Origin: an uncultured Polaribacter sp.
Lineage (GTDB): Bacteria > Bacteroidota > Bacteroidia > Flavobacteriales > Flavobacteriaceae
Length of the DNA stretch: 64,000 bases
Direction: 5' to 3'
Assembly: GCF_947497125.1 (NCBI RefSeq)
Contig: NZ_CANMFI010000001.1
Span: 124,001 to 188,000 of the forward strand
Shown: piece by piece, positions 1 through 8,861 of the stretch
How the letters are laid out: the number at the start of each line of letters is the position of its first letter
Numbering within the stretch: the first letter of the stretch is position 1
Program-made: the position numbers and the translations under genes
The notes under the pieces: model-generated
Seen by the model: only the letters and a program-made list of their open reading frames with translations
Databases searched by the model: none
Told to the model about the DNA's origin: nothing

Positions 1-178
1 TGATTTAAAAGCAGACAAAGTAAGTATAAATATAGCGGGTTCTGGTAGCGTTAAAACCACTGCTATCACAAAATTAAAATCTAAATTAGTGGGTTCTGGG
101 AATGTTTATTATAAAGGAAAACCAAATAAAATAGATACAAAATCGGTAGGTTCTGGTAGTGCATTTAATCGAAATTAA
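1..178 (+). CDS. Head-GIN-domain (DUF2807) adhesin-like protein, C-terminal fragment
   Basis: Only the last 58 codons lie in the window; the frame is open from the first base to the TAA at 176-178. The fragment repeats the motif GSG three times (SGSGSVK, VGSGNVYYKG, VGSGSAFN) separated by about 20 residues, the pattern of the beta-helical repeats at the end of DUF2807 'putative auto-transporter adhesin, head GIN domain' proteins, which usually end in a SGSG-N-YYKG-P turn just before the C terminus. These proteins are about 220-250 residues long with a signal peptide and are presumed cell-surface or periplasmic. The function is not established. The next gene is convergent, 20 bp away. Confidence 0.75.
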   Translation, partial: DLKADKVSINIAGSGSVKTTAITKLKSKLVGSGNVYYKGKPNKIDTKSVGSGSAFNRN

Positions 179-197
179 TATGTAACAGCTTCTTTAT

Positions 198-1013
198 TTA
201 AGGCCACCAGATTAGAAAGAATTTTTCAATCTCTCCATTTTTCTTTTTTAACCAACAAAGCGGTGTAGTTTGTTTTGTTAAATATCCATCAGTTTTGGTA
301 ACAAAATCGTTATAATTTAGCCAGTTTACGGTTTTATGAGGAATGGTAATCCAATCTTTTTTTACAGGAATAAAAAACTTACAATTTTCGAACTGTTTTA
401 GTTCTTTTCTATTTATATAAAAACCAGCAATGCAATTCTCGTCTAAATGATTTAAAGTAATATCTTTACTTGCAAAGGGCATAAATAATTGCCCCATAAA
501 ATAAACTTGTTGTTGTATGTTTTTAGCATTTAGGTTGATGTTTTTTAAATATGAATCACTTTCTTTAGAGTAGAGAAGTGGCAGTTGTTTTTCTTTTAGT
601 TTCTTAATTTTTTCTAACAAAGAATCTTTTCTGTTAGGGCCAATAAAATGAGCTATTTCAGAATTGCCAACACTAGCATCGTACAAATAAAATTTATAGA
701 CAATTTCTAAATGAATGGGTTGTTTTTCTTTTAAAAGAATGCAATCTAACTCACCTAAAGTAATTTTTTCTTTTTGAATTTGAATGTTCTCGCTAATTAT
801 TTGGATGCTTTTGTTCTGCTTCAATTCAAAAGAAACAAAACGTTCGATGTATTTACCCAATCTTAATTTTTCATCGATATCAATTGATATTTTTGATGCT
901 TTTTTTTCAATTTCAAATTGATGAAGCTCACAAACAGCATTCTTTTTCCACAAAGTATTTGTTTGTAGAAAACCTTCATATCTTTTTTGAATTATTTTTT
1001 CTTTTTGATGCAT
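198..1013 (-). CDS. DUF1853 family protein
   Basis: A 271-residue cytosolic-looking protein with no signal peptide or membrane segment. Around residues 85-115 it has the family hallmark GELD-(I)LL...HLE-(x3)-KFYL followed by a GPNRKDSLLEKI segment, as in DUF1853 proteins. The spacing of the acidic residues and lysine (ELD, then E-x3-K) resembles a PD-(D/E)XK nuclease core, but that is my inference and no activity is known to me. The C-terminal half is rich in Trp and Lys and ends in IWWP. It is divergent from the DUF2461 operon with 56 bp between starts. Confidence 0.75.
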   Translation of the reverse strand: MHQKEKIIQKRYEGFLQTNTLWKKNAVCELHQFEIEKKASKISIDIDEKLRLGKYIERFVSFELKQNKSIQIISENIQIQKEKITLGELDCILLKEKQPIHLEIVYKFYLYDASVGNSEIAHFIGPNRKDSLLEKIKKLKEKQLPLLYSKESDSYLKNINLNAKNIQQQVYFMGQLFMPFASKDITLNHLDENCIAGFYINRKELKQFENCKFFIPVKKDWITIPHKTVNWLNYNDFVTKTDGYLTKQTTPLCWLKKKNGEIEKFFLIWWP

Positions 1014-1069
1014 ATAAAAACGAAGTTACAATTCTATTTTGTAAATTTAAACTTTCAAAATTCAATAAA

Positions 1070-1741
1070 ATGCCCTTCCAAGAAACAAGTTTACAATTTT
1101 TAAAAACCTTACAAAAAAATAACAATAGAGATTGGTTTACTGCCAATAAACCATCTTTTGTAAAAATTCAAAAAGAAGTAAAAGAGGTTTTTTTAGAAAT
1201 ACAATCAGATCTAGAAAAACATGATGAAATAGAAAAAATGAAAATTTATAGAATCTATAGAGATGTTCGTTTTTCTAATGATAAAACACCTTATAATCCA
1301 AGGTTAGCAGCATCTTATACAAGATTAGGCAAAGCTTTAAGAGGCGGTTATTTTTTACAAATAAAACCAGGAGAAACAATGTTGGCTGGAGGTTTTTGGC
1401 AGCCAGAAAAAGACGATTTATTAAGAATTAGAAAAGAAATTGCACAAGATGCAAGTGAATTTCGTGAAATATTAAACGATAAAAACTTTAAGAAGTATTT
1501 TGGAGGTGTTTTTAAAGGAGACGAATTAAAATCTGCACCAAGAGGTTTCGATAAAGACCATAAAGACATCGATTTATTAAGAAAGAAAGGTTTTATTGCT
1601 ATAAGAAGTTTTACAGATGCAGAAGTTTTAGCACCCAATTTTTTAAAAGAAATAGCAGATAGTTATAAGGCTTTACGACCTTTTTTTAATTTATTTAGCG
1701 ATGTTTTAACAACTAATTTAAACGGAGAATCTATCTTATAA
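1070..1741 (+). CDS. DUF2461 domain-containing protein
   Basis: A 223-residue protein of the DUF2461 (TIGR02453) family, recognised by LxFLxxLxxNNxRDWF near the N terminus, the central YRDVRFSxDKTPYxP segment, GGYFLQIxPG, and GGFWQPEKDDLLRIR. The frame is open upstream to 884, but the ATG at 1070 places the conserved start of the family (PFQETSLQFLK) at the N terminus and avoids overlap with the divergent gene that starts at 1013. Its stop overlaps the next start (TAATG at 1739-1743), so it heads a translationally coupled operon with the thioesterase. The molecular function of the family is unknown. Confidence 0.85.
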   Translation: MPFQETSLQFLKTLQKNNNRDWFTANKPSFVKIQKEVKEVFLEIQSDLEKHDEIEKMKIYRIYRDVRFSNDKTPYNPRLAASYTRLGKALRGGYFLQIKPGETMLAGGFWQPEKDDLLRIRKEIAQDASEFREILNDKNFKKYFGGVFKGDELKSAPRGFDKDHKDIDLLRKKGFIAIRSFTDAEVLAPNFLKEIADSYKALRPFFNLFSDVLTTNLNGESIL

Positions 1742-2136
1742 TGAATACTGTGTTTTCTTTAACCATCAAAGTTTCATCCGAAGATATAGATACGCTACAA
1801 CATGTAAATAATTTAGTTTATGTGAAGTGGATGGATGATATTGCTACAACCCATTGGTCTTATTTAACTAAAAATAATCCATTGCCACAATACGTTTGGG
1901 TAGTAACTAGGCATGAAATAGACTATAAAAACCAGGCAACTTTAGGAGATGAAATTCTTGTAAAAACATGGGTTGGAGAAACTAAAGGCATTACTTCTAT
2001 AAGGTTTATGGAGTTTTATAAGAACGATATTTTGTTAGTAGCCGCAAAAACTACATGGGCAATGTTAGATGCCAAAACTTTTAAGCCTACAAGAATTAGA
2101 GAAAATGTTTTAAAAGTACTACAGCCTCTTAAATAA
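1741..2136 (+). CDS. Acyl-CoA thioesterase, hotdog fold (4HBT/YbgC type)
   Basis: A 131-residue single-domain hotdog protein. The DIDTLQHVNNLVYVKWM motif at residues 16-32 matches the 4HBT/FadM signature (aromatic or Asp, then HVNN-x-Y), with the Asp and Asn-Asn near the expected catalytic position. The family hydrolyses acyl-CoA thioesters, substrates ranging from short aromatic to long-chain acyl-CoA; the chain specificity cannot be read from sequence. The start codon overlaps the stop of the DUF2461 gene. A MaoC-type hotdog gene lies three genes downstream in the same operon, so both hotdog enzymes may act on acyl-CoA pools, which is inference. Confidence 0.88.
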   Translation: MNTVFSLTIKVSSEDIDTLQHVNNLVYVKWMDDIATTHWSYLTKNNPLPQYVWVVTRHEIDYKNQATLGDEILVKTWVGETKGITSIRFMEFYKNDILLVAAKTTWAMLDAKTFKPTRIRENVLKVLQPLK

Positions 2137-2139
2137 AAG

Positions 2140-2147
2140 TATCTTTG
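2140..2147 (+). promoter_or_regulatory. Candidate -7 promoter element for the DEAD-box helicase gene
   Basis: TATCTTTG matches the Bacteroidota primary-sigma -7 consensus TAnnTTTG and lies 20 bp before the ATG at 2168, just after the thioesterase stop. No clear TTTG -33 element is seen. It suggests the helicase and the genes after it can also be transcribed independently of the first two genes. Confidence 0.5.
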
Positions 2148-2167
2148 CATAAAAATTAAACTACAAA

Positions 2168-3289
2168 ATGTCAACTTTTTCTTCATTAGGTATTCAAACA
2201 GATTATATAAAAGCACTTCAAGAATTAGGGATTACAAAACCCTCTGAAATTCAAGAAAAAGCAATTCCTATTTTAATAAATTCGAAAACAGATTTTATTG
2301 GTTTGGCGCAAACTGGTACTGGTAAAACAGCCGCTTTTGGATTGCCTGTTTTACATCATATAGATGCTAGTTCTAACAACATTCAAACCTTAATTTTATC
2401 TCCTACAAGAGAGTTGGTTCAGCAAATAAAAAAGCAATTATTTAAGTTTACTAAATTTAGTAATGATAAAATTTTTGTTGAAGCTGTTTTTGGTGGCGAA
2501 AAGATAGATCGACAAATGAATAATCTAAAAAGAACGACTCACGTAGTTGTGGCAACACCAGGTAGATTAATCGATTTAATAGAAAGAGGTAGCATTGATA
2601 TTAGTCACGTTAAAACAGTTGTTTTAGATGAAGCTGATGAAATGCTAAGCATGGGTTTTAAGCAAGATTTAAATAGAATTTTAAAATTTACAACCAAATT
2701 AGATAGAAAAACATGGTTGTTTTCTGCCACAATGCCAGAAGAAATTAAGCGAATTGTTAAAACGTATATGGATGCGAATGCACCAAGAGTAGAAATTAAT
2801 AGAAGTGCTTTGGTAAATGCAAATATTCGTCATCATTTTGTTAAAACAACTCTAAAAGAAAAACCTTTAGATATTATTTCTTTTCTAGAAAAAAGACAAG
2901 ATCAAAGAGGTATTATTTTCTGTAGAACAAAAGCAGGAGCTCAAAATTTAGCAGCTTTACTAATAGAAGAAGGCTTTTCTGCGGCCGCATTAGAAGGAGA
3001 TATGCAGCAAAAAGAACGCGATAAAGTAATGAGAGCCTTTAAAAAAGAAAATATTCAGTACTTAGTTTCGACAGATGTTTCTGCTCGTGGTATTGATGTT
3101 AGTGGATTAGAGTTTGTAATACATCATCAATTACCAGAACAATTAGAATACTATACACATAGAAGTGGTAGAACAGCAAGAGCAGGTAAAACCGGAGTTT
3201 CAATAGCTTTTATACTGCCATCAGAATTAGAGAGAATTCATCAAATTCAGAAAGAATTAAATATTAAATTCTCTGAAGTTACTGTATAA
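2168..3289 (+). CDS. DEAD-box ATP-dependent RNA helicase
   Basis: A 373-residue minimal DEAD-box helicase. All core motifs are visible: Q motif near residues 22-30, Walker A AQTGTGKT (47-54), PTRELV, TPGRLID, DEAD (154-157), SAT (186-188), and in the second RecA domain the FCRTK, STDVSARGID and HRSGRTARAG motifs. It lacks the long basic C-terminal tail of RhlE and the RNA-binding domain of DbpA, ending about 15 residues after motif VI, so it is near the lower length limit of the family. It probably remodels structured RNA during ribosome assembly or mRNA turnover. The next gene starts on the base after its stop. Confidence 0.93.
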   Translation: MSTFSSLGIQTDYIKALQELGITKPSEIQEKAIPILINSKTDFIGLAQTGTGKTAAFGLPVLHHIDASSNNIQTLILSPTRELVQQIKKQLFKFTKFSNDKIFVEAVFGGEKIDRQMNNLKRTTHVVVATPGRLIDLIERGSIDISHVKTVVLDEADEMLSMGFKQDLNRILKFTTKLDRKTWLFSATMPEEIKRIVKTYMDANAPRVEINRSALVNANIRHHFVKTTLKEKPLDIISFLEKRQDQRGIIFCRTKAGAQNLAALLIEEGFSAAALEGDMQQKERDKVMRAFKKENIQYLVSTDVSARGIDVSGLEFVIHHQLPEQLEYYTHRSGRTARAGKTGVSIAFILPSELERIHQIQKELNIKFSEVTV

Positions 3290-3916
3290 ATGAATCTTAT
3301 CTATTTTTTAGACATATCAGGAACCTTTGCCTTTGCTATTAGTGGTGCCTTGGTGGCTTCTGATAAAAAGTTCGATTTATTTGGTGTAGCAATAATTGCT
3401 TTTGTTACCGCCGTTGGTGGTGGTATGCTTCGAGATATCTTAATTGATGCACATCCAATCAATTGGATTGGAGATCTTAATTATTTATGGACTATCTTTT
3501 TAGCAGTGATTCTAACTTTTTTGTTTAAAAGTAAAATAGCACCTTTAAGTAAAACACTTTTTTTGTTTGATACCATTGGTTTAGGTGTTTTTACGTTACT
3601 GGGTTTGCAAAAAGGATTGTCTTTTAATTTGCATCCTATCATTGCTTTGATAATGGGAATGATTTCTGCTGTTTTTGGCGGCGTTTTAAGAGATGTGCTA
3701 ACAAATAAAGTACCTTTAATTTTCGAAAAAGAAATTTATGCCTCTGCTTGTTTAGCCGGTGGTTTTACTTATTTAATTTTAAGTTATTTTAAACTGTCAG
3801 AAAATTTAATTTTTATTGTTTCTGCAACTATTATTGTTGTTATAAGAGTTATTGCTGTAAAATTTCAACTACAGTTACCAAAAATTAAAGACGATTTATT
3901 TACTAAAACGAAATAA
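3290..3916 (+). CDS. Trimeric intracellular cation channel (TRIC/UPF0126) family protein
   Basis: A 208-residue inner-membrane protein with six or seven hydrophobic segments. Two internally repeated halves each carry the family signature: GGGMLRDIL near residue 44 and GGVLRDVLT near residue 125. This duplicated glycine-rich motif defines the prokaryotic TRIC (UPF0126, YadS-like) channels, which form trimers and conduct monovalent cations. The gene abuts the helicase (stop then ATG with no spacing) and is abutted by the MaoC gene, so expression is coupled, though no shared function is evident. Confidence 0.9.
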   Translation: MNLIYFLDISGTFAFAISGALVASDKKFDLFGVAIIAFVTAVGGGMLRDILIDAHPINWIGDLNYLWTIFLAVILTFLFKSKIAPLSKTLFLFDTIGLGVFTLLGLQKGLSFNLHPIIALIMGMISAVFGGVLRDVLTNKVPLIFEKEIYASACLAGGFTYLILSYFKLSENLIFIVSATIIVVIRVIAVKFQLQLPKIKDDLFTKTK

Positions 3917-4381
3917 ATGAGTAGTGTAATATTTAATAATTTTGAAGATTTTAAACAGTGTAAAGGGCAACAGTTACCTTTAGGGGAATGGTTTCTTATA
4001 ACACAAGAAATGATCAACAATTTTGCAAATGCTACTTTAGATAAACAGTGGATTCATGTTGATGAAAAAAGAGCTTTAAAAGAGAGTCCGTTTAAAAGTA
4101 CAATAGCACATGGTTTTATGTCTGTTGCTATGATTTCTAAATTATTAGGAGAAATTTTTACTATTAAAAGCTTAAAAATTGGCTTAAATTATGGTTTAAA
4201 CAAAGTTCGTTTTCCTAATCCGGTACCCGTTAACAGTCAGTTAAGAATGATTGCTAGTGTAATTGATGTTACAGAGATTAATAACAACGGTATTAGGGTT
4301 ACTTTTTCTTGTATAGTAGCGATAAAAGGGCAAGAGAAACCTGCTTGTGCTGCAGAGTTTATTGCAGCCTTTTTTGAATAA
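3917..4381 (+). CDS. MaoC family dehydratase (R-specific enoyl-CoA hydratase-like)
   Basis: A 154-residue hotdog protein of the MaoC-like type. The motif FANATLDKQWIHVD (residues 35-48) carries the Asp and His used as the hydratase dyad in R-specific enoyl-CoA hydratases, followed by the S-x-IAHGFMSVAM segment. The reaction is hydration of trans-2-enoyl-CoA to (R)-3-hydroxyacyl-CoA or the reverse; the actual chain length is unknown. It is the last gene of the operon starting at 1070 and is convergent with the TolC gene, 24 bp away, with no obvious terminator hairpin between them. Confidence 0.88.
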   Translation: MSSVIFNNFEDFKQCKGQQLPLGEWFLITQEMINNFANATLDKQWIHVDEKRALKESPFKSTIAHGFMSVAMISKLLGEIFTIKSLKIGLNYGLNKVRFPNPVPVNSQLRMIASVIDVTEINNNGIRVTFSCIVAIKGQEKPACAAEFIAAFFE

Positions 4382-4405
4382 AATAGATTGATAAAGTAGC
4401 CTTTC

Positions 4406-5803
4406 TTAGTCTGTTAAATTGATGACAGCAACCTTAAATAAATTAGCTTTAGTTTTAAAGAATGAGTTTTCTAAATCGATCGCTTTTAGTTTCGCTTCAA
4501 TTAATTTTACTTCTCGATAGTTTACAAGAAATAGAGAGCTTTCTCCTAAAAAAAACTTACGATCTTCTGCATTAAGTAAGGTGTGGTAATCTTTTACAAT
4601 ACTGCTAGTTAGGTTGTTTTGGTATCGAAAAGAATTGAGTTCTTGTTGTATTGCGTTTACTTTGTTTTTTATTGTAATTTTTGCAATCTCATTTTCTAAT
4701 TTTTGGTCTTGTAGTTTTATGTTTGCTAACTTTAAATCTCCTCTTTCTTTTCTTAAAAATATAGGTACTTTAAAGTTAATTCTAGCTTTATAATCTTGAT
4801 TATTAAAAGAGTTTATTTGGTTTCTATTTTCAGTTAAAAAATTATATTCTACATCTAATTTAGGTAATAAATTATTTAGCTTTAATTTTCTATCAATGTT
4901 TAAACCATTAATTTTAAAGTTTAAAGATCTTATTTTTGGGTGATTATTAATGTCAAAATTTTCATCGTTAAACAATGCGATATTAAATGTTACATCTACA
5001 TTATTTATAGTGTTTGTATCGGGAATAATATTTTCTTGTAGCTCTACAGGTGTATTATTGTTTAGCCATAAAAAATTAGACAATTCTAAAGAAGATTTTA
5101 TCAGTTTTATTCTTGCTTTTTCGAAGTTTAACTTTCTTGTATTTAATGTAATTTTAGCTTCTGTAGTATCTATTGCCGGTTTTTGACCTTCAAAAAAAGC
5201 TCTCTTTGTTGCTTTAAATCGTGTATCTGCATTTATTAAAAAACTTTCATATACTTTTTTCTCGTTGTAAGTTTTAAGCCAGTTAAAGTAGGTTGTAGCA
5301 GCATTGTATAAAATTTCATTTACCAATATTTGTTGGTCTTCTTTTGCCTGATTTAAGAATAGCTTGGCTTGTTTTAAAGAAGCCATTCTTTTATTAATTA
5401 AAAGACCATTTAATAAAGAAGCAGAAATACCTGCACTATACAAACCATCATTTGGGGTATTTAGATCGTTACTTAAAAATTGACCACTATTATTTTCAAA
5501 ATTAGCTTTCAACTCTAATCCGTAATACGTTGGTATTTTAAAAGTAGAATTTAATTCTGTGTAATAGTTTTTGTCTTTAAATTGTTTTTTATCAAAATCA
5601 ACTTCTATTTTTGGATCAAAAGCACCTCTAGATTTTAAAAGTTTTGCTTCACTTTCATTAATAATAAGGTTTGCCTGTTTTACAATTGGATGGTAATTTT
5701 TTACATACCCTAAGTACTCAGACAATGTCATTACAGAAGTAACATTTTGAGATAGAATACACGTTGTAAAAAAGAATAAAAATACTGTTATAGATGCTTT
5801 CAT
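4406..5803 (-). CDS. TolC family outer-membrane efflux protein
   Basis: A 465-residue outer-membrane factor with an N-terminal signal peptide (hydrophobic stretch to about residue 18, ending CILSQ) and two OEP repeats of long amphipathic helices. Typical landmarks are LSEYLGYVKNYHPIVKQA at the start of the mature chain, the paired phrases ESEAKLLKSRGAFDP and QAKLFLNQAKEDQ, and the second repeat near residues 340-440. It would form the trimeric exit duct for the adjacent HlyD and ABC proteins. It is the last gene of a leftward four-gene unit (TetR, ABC, HlyD, TolC), 29 bp downstream of the HlyD gene. Confidence 0.93.
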   Translation of the reverse strand: MKASITVFLFFFTTCILSQNVTSVMTLSEYLGYVKNYHPIVKQANLIINESEAKLLKSRGAFDPKIEVDFDKKQFKDKNYYTELNSTFKIPTYYGLELKANFENNSGQFLSNDLNTPNDGLYSAGISASLLNGLLINKRMASLKQAKLFLNQAKEDQQILVNEILYNAATTYFNWLKTYNEKKVYESFLINADTRFKATKRAFFEGQKPAIDTTEAKITLNTRKLNFEKARIKLIKSSLELSNFLWLNNNTPVELQENIIPDTNTINNVDVTFNIALFNDENFDINNHPKIRSLNFKINGLNIDRKLKLNNLLPKLDVEYNFLTENRNQINSFNNQDYKARINFKVPIFLRKERGDLKLANIKLQDQKLENEIAKITIKNKVNAIQQELNSFRYQNNLTSSIVKDYHTLLNAEDRKFFLGESSLFLVNYREVKLIEAKLKAIDLENSFFKTKANLFKVAVINLTD

Positions 5804-5832
5804 GTGCTATTTTTAAAAGTAAGCAATTGAAT

Positions 5833-7188
5833 TTATGATTTCTTTTTTTTGTCTTTTTTGTCTGTTTCTGGTTGATAGTAATTAGGAGGGAAACTATTTA
5901 ATTGTCTCCAAAGTTCAAACCAAATAGGTACATCTTCTAGTAATGCAATTGTTTTAGCGCCAGACCCAACTCTAATGGCTTCTGGCCAGGTATGATCTTT
6001 TTCATCTGGGGCAAGTAACACTCTATATTTTCCGTTTTCACTAATAAAACGTTCAATGGCAACTACTTCTGCACCATAGGTACCGTAAGAAACATTTGGC
6101 CAACCAGAAAATACAATAGCAGGCCAACCATCAAATTGCACACGTACTTTTTCTCCGATATGAAGTAGTGGTAAATCTATAGGTCTTACAAAAGTTTCTA
6201 CAGCCAAATCATAACTTGCGGGCATTATACCAACCAAATCATCACCTTCTTTAAAAGTACCTCCAATACCGCCTTTAACAGCTTTATTTATGTAACCATC
6301 ATGTGGTGCCGTTATGTATAATAAACTGTTTCTAATTTTGTAGTTGCTGTTGCTATTTTCTAGTTTAGATACCTGTACTTCTGCATCAAAACCACTAGAC
6401 ATTGCAGTAGACATATCACTCTGTGCTTTAGAGATTTTATTTGTATACTCTGCTTTAATTCTTGTAATTTCTATTTTTGCATTTAAGATGTTATTCTTAC
6501 TTTCTAATAGTTTATTTTCTTTATTGATTAATTCGGCTTGCGTTTTTTGTAGTTTTAAATTCTTTTCTTCTACGTCTTTCTTTGCAGCAATGCCTTCTTT
6601 TTCTAAAGTTTCTGCTCTGGTAAATTGCCTTTTTGCAATTTTAATATTTGTTTTTGCAGCTTCAAATTCAATACTATCGCTTTGTACTTTTAATTTAGAT
6701 TGTATCAATTTATTTTCTGCCATTTCTAACTTAAAACCTTGTTCATTTTTAAGCGAAGAAATTTGTCTTTGCAGTGCACTTACTTTTTCTTTATAGGCAC
6801 CTACAGAAGAAATTTTTGCATTAATTTGTTGATTGGTTCTTTCAATAAGTCTACTGTCAAAATATTCGCTTTTTACTTCGGATATTCTAAGGATAGTATC
6901 ACCTTTTTTTACAAAATTACCTTCCCTAACAAACCATTGTTCTATTCTGCCCGGAATTTGTGATTGTATTGTTTGTGGTCTCTGTCCTGGTGTTAAAGTT
7001 GTAACCAATCCGTTACCAGAGATGTTTTGTGTCCAAGGTAAAAAGAGAGCAATAAAACCTACAATGGCAAAAACTAAAAGAAACTTATTTAAAGCTTTGT
7101 AATAGTCTTTGTTAAAAATAGTTTTACCTGATTTGTATTGCTGTATATCAAATGATTTGTGTAGTTGGTTTTTAGAGATATTTAACAT
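5833..7188 (-). CDS. HlyD family periplasmic adaptor of an ABC exporter
   Basis: A 451-residue membrane fusion protein: cytosolic N terminus, one membrane helix at about residues 33-50, a lipoyl half-motif around PGRIEQWFVREGNFVKKGDTIL, a long alpha-hairpin of charged heptads from about 100 to 290, a second lipoyl half-motif (ITAPHDGYINKAVKGGIGGTF) and a C-terminal beta domain ending in a very lysine-rich tail. It should connect the ABC permease to TolC, as in type I-like export. It is only 6 bp after the ABC gene. The substrate is not indicated; no bacteriocin-type precursor or C39 peptidase gene is seen nearby. Confidence 0.92.
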   Translation of the reverse strand: MLNISKNQLHKSFDIQQYKSGKTIFNKDYYKALNKFLLVFAIVGFIALFLPWTQNISGNGLVTTLTPGQRPQTIQSQIPGRIEQWFVREGNFVKKGDTILRISEVKSEYFDSRLIERTNQQINAKISSVGAYKEKVSALQRQISSLKNEQGFKLEMAENKLIQSKLKVQSDSIEFEAAKTNIKIAKRQFTRAETLEKEGIAAKKDVEEKNLKLQKTQAELINKENKLLESKNNILNAKIEITRIKAEYTNKISKAQSDMSTAMSSGFDAEVQVSKLENSNSNYKIRNSLLYITAPHDGYINKAVKGGIGGTFKEGDDLVGIMPASYDLAVETFVRPIDLPLLHIGEKVRVQFDGWPAIVFSGWPNVSYGTYGAEVVAIERFISENGKYRVLLAPDEKDHTWPEAIRVGSGAKTIALLEDVPIWFELWRQLNSFPPNYYQPETDKKDKKKKS

Positions 7189-7194
7189 AACAAA

Positions 7195-8859
7195 TTATTT
7201 TATAGATTTAACTTCACCTTTTTCTAAGGTAATTATTTGACCGCATTGGGTGCTCCAACTTTTTTTACTACTAACAACAATTAAAGACCACGGTCTATTA
7301 AAATCTGTCAAATAGTTGATAATTCTTTCAGATTCTTCAACATTAAATTGATCTAATGGATCTTCTAAAATCATTACTTTTGGCTGTTTTATAATTGCTC
7401 TTGCAAGAAGGATTTTTTTAGCAATTGTAAAAGACATTTGTTTTCCCTCTGGATATAAAACAGTTTCAAGACCATTTGGTTGTTCTTTTAAAAATTGTGT
7501 TAAACCAACAATATCAAGTGCTTCATACATAATTGTATCTGCAATTTTATGATTGCCAAAAACTAAATTTTCTTTTATAGTACCTTCAAAAGGAGTTTCA
7601 TCTGCTAAAGATAGTCCTAGTTGAGATCTGTAGTGGTTTAATTGCAAGCTATTTAATGATAAATTATTTACGTAAATATTACCACTTGTAGGTTCTACAA
7701 TACCAGATATTAAACGTAATAAACTAGATTTTCCTGAACCACTTTCTCCAATTACTAAAATTCTACTTTTAGGTTCTAATTTAAGTGATATGTTTTCTAA
7801 AATGTGTTTTTTTCTATTTTCTACTCGGTAAGATGCTTCATCTAATTCGATAGTTAATCCCTCTTTAAATACTGGCATTTCTCCTTCTTGAGGTTCTAGC
7901 TCTTTGTCAACAACCTGACCAATTTTTTCAATTGATGTTAGTACATCGTAAAAAGATTCTAAGCCAATAATTAATTTTTCTACAGACTGAATAACTAAAA
8001 GAATAATGATTTCTGCAGCAACAAACTGACCAATATTCATTTCTTGATTTAAAACCAATGCACCCCCAATAAGAAGTAAGCTAGCAGTTACAATTACTTT
8101 AAAACCAATCATTTGGCTAAATTGTAGTATAAGTATTTTAAAGTGATTTTCTCTAGCTTTTAAGTATTTATCTACTAAATAATCGTTTTTAGTTAATGCC
8201 AAGTTGGTGTTTCCAGAAAGTTTAAAACTAACAACAGTTCTTGCTATTTCTTGAATCCAATGCGCTACTTTATATTTAATTTTAGACTCAGCTAAACTTG
8301 TTTCTAGTCCTTTTTGGGCGGTGAATTTAAAAACTATATATATTAATAGTAAAAGTAAAATTCCAAAAATAATAAAAAATGGGTGGTAAAAAGACAAGAG
8401 TATTAGCGCAAAAATAATTTGCAATAGTGCTGTTGGTACATCAATTAAAATTTTAGACAATCCTTTCTGTATGGTTAAAGTATCAAAAAAACGATTGGCT
8501 AATTCTGGTGGATACACATTTCTAAGCTGATTCATTTTTATTTTAGGAAATCGATAGCTTAACTCAAAAGAAGACCTTGTAAATATTCTTTGTTGTATGG
8601 TTTCTATAATTCTTAATTGCATTAATTGTAACAAGCCAGAAAAAATTACACCCATTGTTACTACAATCACTAAAACTACCCATGAAGTAGAAATTTGTGC
8701 ACCTTGTATTAGGTTAATAATTGCTTGTATACCTAACGGTAATGAAAGTGCAACTACACCACCAAAAATGGCATAATAAAATATCTGAAAAATATCTTTT
8801 TTTTCAAGTTTTACTAAACCAACAAAACGTTGCCAAGGAGTTAATTGTTTATTTTTCAT
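7195..8859 (-). CDS. ABC exporter: permease fused to a degenerate ATP-binding domain
   Basis: A 554-residue half transporter: six membrane helices in residues 25-300 and a nucleotide-binding domain at about 335-554. Walker A is intact (GESGSGKSS, 371-379). The other ATPase motifs are not: the Q-loop position reads SLAD (417-420) with no Gln, the LSGGQ signature is replaced by MSFTI (475-479), Walker B reads MILED (496-500) with Asp and Glu exchanged, and the H-switch position reads VVSSKK (528-533) with no His. There is no N-terminal C39 peptidase. The gene is in frame and intact, flanked by HlyD (6 bp) and TetR (2 bp), so the change looks like a family trait and not decay; that is inference. 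Confidence 0.9.
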   Translation of the reverse strand: MKNKQLTPWQRFVGLVKLEKKDIFQIFYYAIFGGVVALSLPLGIQAIINLIQGAQISTSWVVLVIVVTMGVIFSGLLQLMQLRIIETIQQRIFTRSSFELSYRFPKIKMNQLRNVYPPELANRFFDTLTIQKGLSKILIDVPTALLQIIFALILLSFYHPFFIIFGILLLLLIYIVFKFTAQKGLETSLAESKIKYKVAHWIQEIARTVVSFKLSGNTNLALTKNDYLVDKYLKARENHFKILILQFSQMIGFKVIVTASLLLIGGALVLNQEMNIGQFVAAEIIILLVIQSVEKLIIGLESFYDVLTSIEKIGQVVDKELEPQEGEMPVFKEGLTIELDEASYRVENRKKHILENISLKLEPKSRILVIGESGSGKSSLLRLISGIVEPTSGNIYVNNLSLNSLQLNHYRSQLGLSLADETPFEGTIKENLVFGNHKIADTIMYEALDIVGLTQFLKEQPNGLETVLYPEGKQMSFTIAKKILLARAIIKQPKVMILEDPLDQFNVEESERIINYLTDFNRPWSLIVVSSKKSWSTQCGQIITLEKGEVKSIK

Positions 8860-8861
8860 AT

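Noticed and set aside
884-1069. Longer DUF2461 protein starting at 884
   Set aside because: It would overlap the divergent DUF1853 gene by 130 bp and adds a hydrophobic sequence not found in the family.
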